From JAAYBR01 sp033813475 (GTDB lineage Bacteria; Hydrogenedentota; Hydrogenedentia; Hydrogenedentales; CAITNO01): 28,231 bases of DNA. Below are positions 8,526-14,966 of this stretch, one piece after another. Under the pieces are notes generated by a model, which did not search any database, was not told where the DNA came from, and saw nothing but the letters and a program-made list of their open reading frames with translations. Within the stretch, counting starts at the first letter, position 1. Each line of letters starts with the position of its first letter. The translations under genes were made by a program, and so were the position numbers. The DNA is taken from the NCBI GenBank assembly GCA_033813475.1, contig JAPXRP010000037.1:1-28231 (forward strand), given 5' to 3'.

Positions 8526-9238
8526 GTGCGGGGCTCCTTTTCGGTGGGTTCCCGGTTCAGGGTGGACATCAGATGCTTTTCCAGCAGGGCGCGGACCCGC
8601 ACGGCGTCGCCCTTGGACACCGCGCGCGCCAGCGCGTGGTGGTCGCGGATCGCCGCGTCCGCGTTGGGCCGCAGGTCAAACTCCGCCGACGCGGCGAAGT
8701 ACTCCCCCAGCACGCGGTGCATCCCCGACAGCAGCGGGTTGCCCGCCATCTCCAGCAGCAGCGCGTGGAAGGCCAGGTCCACCGCGTCCGCCGCGGGGGT
8801 GTGCCCCGCATCCGCGGCCTCGGCCTCGAAATCCGCCGCCAGCGCCGCCAGCCGCGCCCGCTGCCCCGCCGACGCCCGCGCCACCGCCAGCCCCACCGCC
8901 CCCATCTCCAGCACATAGCGCAGCTCCGCCAGCACGGCGAAGTCCCGCCGGTTCGACCGGCGGCAGTACAGGGGCACCCACCGCTCCGCCATCGCCACCG
9001 GGTCCGGCCGCGCCACCAGCACGCCGCGCCGCTGGCGGCCCTCGATCACCCCCAGGGCGCGCAGGCGGCTCAGGGCCTCGCGCGTCACGGTGCGCGACGC
9101 GCCGTAGCGGGCCGCCACCTCGTCCAGGGTCATGAACAGGTCGCCCTCCTGCAGCCCCGACGCCACGATGTCGGTGTGGATGCGGTCGGCGAGGACGCCG
9201 GCCAGGGTGTCATCGGGCGAGGAATTTCTTGCGCTCAT
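8522..9238 (-). CDS. GntR-family (FadR/FCD type) transcriptional regulator
   Basis: A 238-residue regulator. Residues about 13-78 form the winged helix-turn-helix (MTLDEVAARYGASRTVTREALSRLRALGVIEG region). Residues about 95-235 form an all-helical FCD ligand domain with the usual metal-site residues (DLAFH, HHAL, EKHL). FCD regulators typically bind sugar acids or carboxylates and release DNA when bound. The start is taken as the ATG at 9238, since a TTG at 9244 has no support. No ribosome site precedes 9238; a promoter whose predicted +1 is exactly 9238 suggests a leaderless mRNA. A perfect palindrome overlaps that promoter and the divergent one, so it probably represses itself, the sialidase-like gene and perhaps kdsB. 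Confidence 0.9.
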   Translation of the reverse strand: MSARNSSPDDTLAGVLADRIHTDIVASGLQEGDLFMTLDEVAARYGASRTVTREALSRLRALGVIEGRQRRGVLVARPDPVAMAERWVPLYCRRSNRRDFAVLAELRYVLEMGAVGLAVARASAGQRARLAALAADFEAEAADAGHTPAADAVDLAFHALLLEMAGNPLLSGMHRVLGEYFAASAEFDLRPNADAAIRDHHALARAVSKGDAVRVRALLEKHLMSTLNREPTEKEPRT

Positions 9239-9257
9239 GGCCAAATAGTAGTATTAT
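9229..9257 (+). promoter_or_regulatory. Promoter of kdsB
   Basis: TTGCGC (9229-9234), a 17-base spacer and TATTAT (9252-9257) give a start near 9264, about 33 bases before the kdsB ATG. The -10 box lies in the palindrome shared with the divergent promoter. Confidence 0.6.
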
Positions 9258-9263
9258 TTGGCC
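9239..9263. promoter_or_regulatory. Palindromic operator between divergent genes
   Basis: GGCCAAATA-N7-TATTTGGCC is a perfect 9-base inverted repeat and the only AT-rich stretch nearby. It begins directly upstream of the regulator ATG and covers the -10 boxes of both divergent promoters. It is the likely binding site of the GntR-family protein encoded next to it (inference). Confidence 0.75.
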
Positions 9264-9274
9264 CCGGATGTCAA
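9245..9274 (-). promoter_or_regulatory. Promoter of the GntR-sialidase-like genes
   Basis: On the minus strand a perfect TTGACA (9274-9269), an 18-base spacer and TACTAT (9250-9245) predict transcription from about 9238. That is the A of the regulator's ATG, implying a leaderless transcript. Confidence 0.7.
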
Positions 9275-9296
9275 CCCCGAAAGGAGACCCATTTCC

Positions 9297-10061
9297 ATGG
9301 CCGCGGAAAAAGTCGCCGGCATCATCCCCGCGCGGTACGGGTCCAGCAGGCTGCCCGGCAAGCCCCTGGCCCTCATTGAGGGCAAGCCCATGATCCAGCG
9401 GGTGTGCGAGAGCGCCGCGCGCTGCGCGCTCCTGTCGGAGGTGTGCGCGGCCGTGGACGACGCGCGGGTGCGCGACGCGGTGCTGGCGTTTGGCGGGCGC
9501 GCGGTGATGACGCGGGCGGACCACCCCAGCGGCACGGACCGCATCGCCGAGGCGGCGGCCGCGCTGGACGCGGACATTGTGGTGAACATCCAGGGCGACC
9601 AGCCCTTCGTGCACCCGGAGATGATCGGGCAGGCGGCGGAGCTGCTGCTGGAGGATCCGGCGGCGGAGGTGGCGACGCTCATGTTTCCCGTGGAGCGCGA
9701 CGAGGACCTGGGCGACCCGGCGGTGGTGAAGGTGGTAACGGACCTGCGGGGCTACGCCCTCTACTTCTCGCGGTCCCTGCTGCCGTACCCGCGCGAGGCG
9801 GTGCCCCACACCGTCTATGAGCACGCGGGCATCTACGCCTACCGGAAGAACGCGCTGATGCGCCTGACGACGCTCGCGCCGACGGTGCTGGAGCGCGTGG
9901 AGTCTTTGGAGCAGCTCCGCTGGCTGGAGCACGGGGTGCGGGTGCGCGTGGGGGTGTCGCGCGCGCCCGACCGGGCGTTCCACGGGTTCAGCGTGGACAC
10001 GCCGGAGGACTTGGAACGCGCGGGGCGCATGCTCCGGGAAAGGAACCACCATGAAGAATGA
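9297..10061 (+). CDS. kdsB: 3-deoxy-manno-octulosonate cytidylyltransferase (CMP-KDO synthetase)
   Basis: A 254-residue enzyme that activates KDO with CTP to CMP-KDO for the LPS inner core; it acts in the cytoplasm. The N-terminal nucleotide-binding block IIPARYGSSRLPGKPL (residues 9-24) is the family signature. SGTDRIAEA (from 78), NIQGDQP (97-103) and GIYAYRK follow in the expected order, and the length matches the family (about 250). CMP-sialate synthetases are related, but these motifs fit KdsB better. The start is the ATG at 9297 with AAGGAGA 9 bases upstream. The stop overlaps the next gene by 11 bases. A KDO gene facing a GntR/sialidase-like operon across a shared operator is unusual; it may supply a KDO-like sugar rather than, or besides, core LPS. 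Confidence 0.92.
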   Translation: MAAEKVAGIIPARYGSSRLPGKPLALIEGKPMIQRVCESAARCALLSEVCAAVDDARVRDAVLAFGGRAVMTRADHPSGTDRIAEAAAALDADIVVNIQGDQPFVHPEMIGQAAELLLEDPAAEVATLMFPVERDEDLGDPAVVKVVTDLRGYALYFSRSLLPYPREAVPHTVYEHAGIYAYRKNALMRLTTLAPTVLERVESLEQLRWLEHGVRVRVGVSRAPDRAFHGFSVDTPEDLERAGRMLRERNHHEE

Positions 10062-11262
10062 GCACGCCGCCGTTGCGGCGCTCTGCCGGGAGCGCCTGGA
10101 GGAGACCACCCTCGCCCGCATAGACGGGGCCGTGGGGCGCATCGCCGCCGCGAAGGAGCGCGGCGGGAAAGTGGCCGTGGTCACGGGCAGCGGCCCGAAC
10201 ATCCACGAGGGCGTGACCACGCTGCTGGCGGGGCTCATGCGCGCGGGAATCGTGGACGGCGTGTCCACCAGCTCCGCCGTCGTCTCCCACGAGATGGGCG
10301 GCACGCTGGACCGCGTGAAGCGGTGCCCGGGCGCGCCGCTGGGACTGCCGCCGGAGCTGCTGCCGCGGGGCGGCGAGTTCGAGCTGACCCTGATGTCGCC
10401 CGAAACCCTGGACGAGATCCGGCGGCACACGCAGGTGGACGAGGGCCTTCTCGCGCGGCTGAAGGCGGCGGAGGGCAAAACGATCATCAAGGCGGCGGGG
10501 AACCTCGGGTATCCCGCGGGCCTGTGGCTGGAGCGGCTCTCGCAGGAAATCATGACCCTCGCGCGCGGGGAGGGGCTGTCCTTCGAGGAGGCCGCGGGCC
10601 TCGGCGCGGACCCGTGGACCATGATCGGCGCGGGCGCGGAGCGCGGCCTGCCGGTCATCGTGACGGTGCCGCAGCTCATCGGCGGCGGCGCGGTCGGGCT
10701 CAACATCGGCGACACCATCTCCCTGCGCGAGCGGGCGACGCGCCTGTCGCGGATGCTCGGGGCCGCCGACGTCATCATCGAGTCCGCCGTGGCCCTCACG
10801 CAGGAGATCCACGACGGCCCCTTCGAGCGCTACACCGGCCACGGCATGTGGTCCGCGTGGGACGGCCATCCCACCTACTCGCTGGAGGGAAAGACGCTCG
10901 TGCGCGTGGACCTCGACCCCGCGCTGGACCAGGTCTGCGCCGTGGAGCGGTCCGGGGGCGCGGTGCAGCGCGCCATCGCCGACGGCCTGCCCAAGACCAA
11001 GATGTTCAAGGTGCCCTTCCGCATGGAGATGTCCGGCTTCGCCCGCCACGAGGGGAGCATCCCCCTCATCGGCGACATCGGCGCCGTGTGGCCCCTGATC
11101 GCCCTGGGCGTCGCGGAGCGGCTGGGGGTCGGGCTGGAGTTCCTCTCCGCGCCCCAGGACACCGGCCCCGGCCGCGAAATGCGCGAATGGATCGTGCGCG
11201 CGGTAAAGCCGATCAGCCGGGAAAAGATGCTGCGCGAAATGGCGCGAAGGGCGGGCGGCTGA
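10051..11262 (+). CDS. Uncharacterised protein, weakly deoxyhypusine-synthase-like
   Basis: A 403-residue cytoplasmic protein with no signal or membrane segment. It overlaps the 3' end of kdsB by 11 bases and has GGGAAAGGAA upstream, so the two are translated as a unit. I cannot assign a function. The order of segments, VAVVTGSGPNIHEGVTTLL then AGIVDGVSTSSAVVSHEM, and later a Gly-rich VTVPQLIGGGAVG preceding a long helix, recalls the NAD-binding Rossmann-like layout of deoxyhypusine synthases. The catalytic lysine environment of true enzymes is not recognisable. A link to KDO or nonulosonate metabolism is suggested only by its partner gene. The Asp/Glu/His-rich GHGMWSAWDGHP region may be catalytic. 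Confidence 0.6.
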   Translation: MKNEHAAVAALCRERLEETTLARIDGAVGRIAAAKERGGKVAVVTGSGPNIHEGVTTLLAGLMRAGIVDGVSTSSAVVSHEMGGTLDRVKRCPGAPLGLPPELLPRGGEFELTLMSPETLDEIRRHTQVDEGLLARLKAAEGKTIIKAAGNLGYPAGLWLERLSQEIMTLARGEGLSFEEAAGLGADPWTMIGAGAERGLPVIVTVPQLIGGGAVGLNIGDTISLRERATRLSRMLGAADVIIESAVALTQEIHDGPFERYTGHGMWSAWDGHPTYSLEGKTLVRVDLDPALDQVCAVERSGGAVQRAIADGLPKTKMFKVPFRMEMSGFARHEGSIPLIGDIGAVWPLIALGVAERLGVGLEFLSAPQDTGPGREMREWIVRAVKPISREKMLREMARRAGG

Positions 11263-11265
11263 AAG

Positions 11266-11374
11266 GTCGGACGGGTCGGACGGGTCGGACGTGTCTGACA
11301 CGTCGGACGGGCAGAAAGTGGCGTCTGCCGTGGTACTTTTGTCAGACTTGTCCGACCAGTCCGACTTGTCCGAC
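11266..11374. repeat. Inverted nonamer array C (core GTCGGAC/GTCCGAC)
   Basis: Five units of GTCGGACNN type (11266-11310, one reading GTCTGAC) are separated by 29 bases from four inverted units (11341-11374: one GTCAGAC then three GTCCGAC). It lies between the uncharacterised gene and the four-helix-bundle gene and shares its core with array D at that gene's other end. Confidence 0.9.
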
Positions 11375-11408
11375 TGGTTCATTCTGGCTTCCTTGGGAGG
11401 ATAGGACC

Positions 11409-12104
11409 ATGGACTCCGACGGCACCCCCCTGCTTCCTCATGGCGGATACCGGAACCTCCGCAGCTACAAGGTGGCTGAGGCGGTGTACGACGCCACGGT
11501 GGTGTTTTGCCGGCGTTTCTTTCCGCAGGACCGGCGAATGACGGACCAGATGGTTCAGGCGGCGCGCAGCGGGGTGCGCAACATCAGTGAGGGGAGCGGC
11601 GCGGCGGCCACGTCACGCAAGACGGAGATGAAACTGACCAATGTGGCGCGGGCGAGCCTGAACGATGAACTCCTCCGCGACTACGAAAGTTTTCTGCGCC
11701 AGAACGGCCTGCGGCTGTGGCCGGGGGATTCGCGGGAGGCACGGGCCATGCGCGACCGGCTGTCGAAGGACCGGGTCGAGAACCTGCCCACTGCCCCGCC
11801 CGGAAAAATCCGCCTGACGGGTCTCGCCGGACTGGCGGATTTCGTGGCGCAGGCACCCCCGGAACTGGCCGCAAACGCAATGGTTTGCGCGGTCCACCAG
11901 GCCGCCTACCTCCTGAAACGCCAGATCGAGAGCCAGGGGCGGAGTTTTCTGCGCAAGGGCGGTTTCACGGAGAATCTCTACCGGCAGCGCGTGGAGTCAA
12001 GGGGACGGCAGGGGTCGGACAAGTCGGACAAGTCGGACAGGTCGGACTCAAAAGGCGGATTGGACAAGTCAGACCTGTCAGACCCGTCTGACTCGTCCGA
12101 CTGA
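11409..12104 (+). CDS. Four-helix-bundle protein with 'suffix' domain
   Basis: A 231-residue protein. The N-terminal part (about residues 12-100; YRNLRSYKVAEAVYDATVVF and MVQAARSGVRNISEGSGAA) is the S23/IVP-like four-helix-bundle family seen inside 23S rRNA intervening sequences and as free genes. The longer middle (LNDELLRDYESFLRQNGLRLW and the helical part to about 200) fits the 'four helix bundle suffix' variant. Function is unknown for the family; nucleic-acid binding has been suggested. The last 30 residues are a low-complexity SDK/SDR/SDL/SDP tail produced because repeat array D is read in frame. The start ATG has GGGAGGATAGG upstream. Composition is less GC-rich than its neighbours. 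Arrays of the same core flank both ends, suggesting the gene and arrays form one unit. Confidence 0.85.
   Translation: MDSDGTPLLPHGGYRNLRSYKVAEAVYDATVVFCRRFFPQDRRMTDQMVQAARSGVRNISEGSGAAATSRKTEMKLTNVARASLNDELLRDYESFLRQNGLRLWPGDSREARAMRDRLSKDRVENLPTAPPGKIRLTGLAGLADFVAQAPPELAANAMVCAVHQAAYLLKRQIESQGRSFLRKGGFTENLYRQRVESRGRQGSDKSDKSDRSDSKGGLDKSDLSDPSDSSD
12014..12101. repeat. Inverted nonamer array D, translated as protein tail
   Basis: Four direct units GTCGGACNN (12014-12049), 16 bases, then four inverted units (12066-12101: GTCAGAC, GTCAGAC, GTCTGAC, GTCCGAC cores). The 9-base period keeps frame, so it encodes Ser-Asp-X repeats in the preceding gene; the stop codon follows the last unit directly. 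It also separates that gene from the convergent larE, 8 bases away. Confidence 0.9.
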
Positions 12105-12112
12105 CTTTCTTT

Positions 12113-12931
12113 CTACGCCGTGCTGCCGGTGCGGTAGCCCGCCAAGTCCACCGTGACGTGGCGGTAGCCCAGCCCGCGCAGGGTCTCCACCAGCCGCTCG
12201 CGGAGCCCCGGCTCCAGCATCCGGGGCAGGTCCGCCGGGTCCACCTCGATGCGGCAGAGGTCGCCGTGGTGGCGCGCGCGGTACTGTTTGAACCCGAGGC
12301 CGCGCAGGCACTCCTCGGCCCGCTCGACGCGCAGCAGATCCTCCGGCGACAGCGCCACGCCCTTCGGGAACCGCGACGACAAACACGCGAAGGACGGCTT
12401 GTCCCAGGTCGGCAGGCCGCGGCGGCGGCTCAGGGCGCGGATGTCGTCCTTCGTGAGGCCCGCCTCGGCGAGGGGCGCGCGCACGCCCTGCTCCCGCGCC
12501 GCAATCGCGCCGAGGCGCGTGGGGTCGAGGGCGTCGTCGGCGATCTCGCCGTGGGCCACCTCGGCGACGCCGCGGGCGTCGGCGTGGGCGCGCAGGGTGG
12601 AGAACAGGGTCGCCTTGCAGTGGTAGCAGCGGCGGCCGTCGTTGCGGCGGTAGTCCTCCAGATCAAACTCGCGGGTCTGGATCACGTCCAGCCGCCAGCC
12701 CCGCGCGGCGGCCAGCGCCCGCGCCTCCGCCAGCTCCGCGCGCGGGATGCTCGGCGAGTCCGCGATGACCAGCAGCGCGCGGTCCCCGAGAACCTCATGG
12801 GCGACATCCGCCAGGTACGACGAGTCCACGCCGCCGGAATACGCGACGGCCACGGACCCGCACGCCTCCAAGATGCCGCGCAGGGCGGCCTCCTTCGCGG
12901 CGAGTTCGGGGGAAAGGGTGGTGTCGGTCAT
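12113..12931 (-). CDS. larE: LarE-type ATP-dependent sulfur transferase
   Basis: A 272-residue PP-loop protein of the LarE family, which adenylates and then adds sulfur to the pyridinium dicarboxylate precursor of the nickel-pincer cofactor of lactate racemase and relatives. The ATP loop is YSGGVDSS (residues 31-38); the WDKPSFACLSSRFPKG block carries Cys183, the sulfur-donor position. A CYHC motif (Cys102, Cys105) is also present. The Lactobacillus enzyme lacks this pair and sacrifices its single cysteine, whereas three-cysteine LarE proteins hold a [4Fe-4S] cluster that relays sulfur; this protein should be of the latter type. The start ATG has AAAGGGG upstream. No larA, larB or larC is in the window, so its partners must be elsewhere. 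Confidence 0.9.
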   Translation of the reverse strand: MTDTTLSPELAAKEAALRGILEACGSVAVAYSGGVDSSYLADVAHEVLGDRALLVIADSPSIPRAELAEARALAAARGWRLDVIQTREFDLEDYRRNDGRRCYHCKATLFSTLRAHADARGVAEVAHGEIADDALDPTRLGAIAAREQGVRAPLAEAGLTKDDIRALSRRRGLPTWDKPSFACLSSRFPKGVALSPEDLLRVERAEECLRGLGFKQYRARHHGDLCRIEVDPADLPRMLEPGLRERLVETLRGLGYRHVTVDLAGYRTGSTA

Positions 12932-13012
12932 GACTGCCCCTTTGCTGGTTGCGGAACTCCGATGTGCGTCAGACCGTGCATTGGGTTGGCAGTCCGCGAA
13001 AAATGACGATCT

Positions 13013-13645
13013 TCACCCGTGCCCGTCTGACGGTGGACTGTTTCGAAGGAAATTCAGAGCCTCACTCTTGATCAGCGCTGCAGTTTCCGGCCGGTCTTTG
13101 CACCGGGCGGCCCATGGTCGGCCGGGGTGCAGCACGTCCCAGCGGGGTCGCAACCCCTCATGCCGGCCTTTTCCGGGGTCATGGTTGCCAAACCCGTCTA
13201 TCACCTTGTTCCAAAGCGGGGAAAATCGCGCAATCAGCAGTGCCTCTCCGAGAGGAATCCAAATATCGTCAACCACGAGATAGCGGCAACAGAAATCCCT
13301 CACTTCCAAGTTTTCGGCCTGTTCTATGCTCTTCGCGTGGTCTTGCAGGCGGTCATAGAGGGCGAACTTCGGATCCGCCTCCAAGTCTCCACCCTTTCTC
13401 GCCCCCGCTGGAACCGCTTTTCCAACATAGATCGGCGTTGCAGGACGTCCACCGGCGTTTGCCTCAGCCAGAGGTTTGTAGGCCGGGAACTTTCCCGAAT
13501 AGTAGACGGCATAAACGCCCGCGCCCCGGAACTTCTGAACATCAGGCAGCCTGACGGGCGGCTGTTCGAGCAGGGCCTGCGCGACGCTTTCGCCGAGGTT
13601 CTTCTTGTCCAAAGGATTGAACGGAAGGATATTGCCGTCGGTCAT
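13013..13645 (-). CDS. Eco29kI-like GIY-YIG type II restriction endonuclease
   Basis: A 210-residue nuclease of the GIY-YIG superfamily, Eco29kI type. GVYAVYY (43-49) and IYVGK (72-76) form the GIY-YIG core. Arg99 and His103 (YDRLQDHAKSI), Glu134 (LGEALL) and Asn154 (GFGNHDPG) match the expected active-site positions, and FCCRYLVVDDIWIP is a typical family block. Known members cut CCGCGG; that specificity is inferred here. The start overlaps the methyltransferase stop by ATGA, so the methylase is made first from a shared mRNA, which protects the host. GC content drops sharply (28 of the 60 bases from 13261 are G or C) against much higher values around, indicating acquisition. Confidence 0.88.
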   Translation of the reverse strand: MTDGNILPFNPLDKKNLGESVAQALLEQPPVRLPDVQKFRGAGVYAVYYSGKFPAYKPLAEANAGGRPATPIYVGKAVPAGARKGGDLEADPKFALYDRLQDHAKSIEQAENLEVRDFCCRYLVVDDIWIPLGEALLIARFSPLWNKVIDGFGNHDPGKGRHEGLRPRWDVLHPGRPWAARCKDRPETAALIKSEALNFLRNSPPSDGHG

Positions 13646-14859
13646 GCCACAACCCTTCCTTTCGAACGCAACGCCTCACGAATGCCCACCTCGGCGATCT
13701 TCTCCGCCACCGACGCGGCGACCCTTCTTGCCAGGGCGACGGGAACCGCATTCCCAAGCTGGCGCATGGCTTCGGTCCAGGAACCGGCAAGCAGGTACCC
13801 ATCCGGAAAGGTCTGTACCCGCGCGGACTCCCGGACAGTAAAATACCGGCATTCCCCGTTGCCGAACACCATCATGTTTTCCCCGCCGGGAACGCCATGG
13901 TCTCCGGCCTTCAGGGCCTTTGCGGGCAAATCGAGGGGACTGCCGGTGTGGCCGGGATACGCCCTCGCACCCCCTTGGAAGTCGTGATTAAGGAAAAGTC
14001 CGTTGCCGACGCCCTCGCGCGGATCCGGAAGGTCGGTCAGCGCGTCGCGGACGGTCCTCCAAGCCTGCTGCTCCGGAGGAACCAGGCATTGGTCCAGGCT
14101 TCGAGCCCTACTGGCAAACACGGCGGGCATCGGGGGGCGGCTGTTCCCGGCCACGCGGTGCTGTTCCCAATACTCGCCGGTCACCCATTGGCTGTGCAGA
14201 AGCGCCTCCAGACTGTGGGTCGGGCGGGGAAAGGACCACTGAACGCCCAGGTCGGACCGGAAACCGACAATGAAGACCCGGTCCCTCTTCTGCGGAACAC
14301 CGTAATCGGCGGCGTTCACCAGGGTGGAAACAACGTTGTAGGTCAGCCCTTCCGCGTGCAGCCTGCCGGACGTCTTCTCGCGTTGCAGGCGCTTAAGGTG
14401 TTCCGTCCACGACTCATCCGTCCTGCGCGTCACCTCGGGGAACTCCAGCCGCAGGAGAATGTACTGGTAATAATTGGCAAAACTGGACCGGGTCAGGCCC
14501 TTCACGTTTTCGATGAGAAACGCCTTGGGGCGCAGGGTGCGAATCACCTCCACGGTGGCGGGAAACATGTCCCGCGCATCCCCGTATGCCCGGTGTTTCC
14601 CCCCCATGGAGAAGGGCTGGCAGGGCGGGCCTCCGGCAACCAGGTCTGTTCCGCCGGGAAGCGACGCCCAGTCATAGGCGCGGACATCCCCCTCCCACAA
14701 GGGCCAGTCCCGCACAAGGGGATGGCCGCGCTCCTGATTCTTCCGGATGGTGTCGCAGGCCCACCTGTCCCACTCGACAACGGCCTGAGACTCAAAGCCT
14801 GCAAGGGCGACCCCCATGGCGAGTCCGCCCGCGCCCGCGAAAAGTTCTACCGATTTCAT
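13642..14859 (-). CDS. DNA (cytosine-5) methyltransferase of the restriction-modification pair
   Basis: A 405-residue C5-cytosine methyltransferase that uses S-adenosylmethionine to protect the recognition site cut by the downstream nuclease. Motif I is FAGAGG (7-12), motif IV GGPPCQPFS with catalytic Cys80, motif VI ENV (117-119), motif VIII is around DYGVPQKRDRVFIVGFR, and motif X is QLGNAVPVALA (367-377). The target-recognition region lies between motifs VIII and X (about 215-350). All core motifs are present, so it should be active. CCGCGG, the likely target, is frequent in the window (for example 635, 1088, 1914, 23061, 23091). It follows feoB on the same strand after a 107-base gap with its own candidate promoter. 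Confidence 0.93.
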   Translation of the reverse strand: MKSVELFAGAGGLAMGVALAGFESQAVVEWDRWACDTIRKNQERGHPLVRDWPLWEGDVRAYDWASLPGGTDLVAGGPPCQPFSMGGKHRAYGDARDMFPATVEVIRTLRPKAFLIENVKGLTRSSFANYYQYILLRLEFPEVTRRTDESWTEHLKRLQREKTSGRLHAEGLTYNVVSTLVNAADYGVPQKRDRVFIVGFRSDLGVQWSFPRPTHSLEALLHSQWVTGEYWEQHRVAGNSRPPMPAVFASRARSLDQCLVPPEQQAWRTVRDALTDLPDPREGVGNGLFLNHDFQGGARAYPGHTGSPLDLPAKALKAGDHGVPGGENMMVFGNGECRYFTVRESARVQTFPDGYLLAGSWTEAMRQLGNAVPVALARRVAASVAEKIAEVGIREALRSKGRVVA

Positions 14860-14915
14860 TGTCCCAACCCTTTCACCCGGTTGACGGCGGGAACCGCTGC
14901 CAGCCTCCGCCGCCT

Positions 14916-14944
14916 ATTGTCTTCAAAACGGAACAACGGCGCAA
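14916..14944 (-). promoter_or_regulatory. Candidate promoter of the restriction-modification genes
   Basis: Minus strand: TTGCGC (14944-14939), 17-base spacer, GACAAT (14921-14916, four of six matches to the -10 consensus). It lies in the gap after feoB, in DNA noticeably richer in A/T. No controller-protein gene or C-box is evident. Confidence 0.45.
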
Positions 14945-14966
14945 CTTGAGAGCGGCCCCCGTTCCC

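Noticed and set aside
7323..9238. Complete sialic acid catabolic operon
   Set aside because: Only sialidase-like, esterase-like and symporter genes are present; no lyase, kinase or epimerase genes are seen, and the sialidase-like protein lacks a clear FRIP motif.
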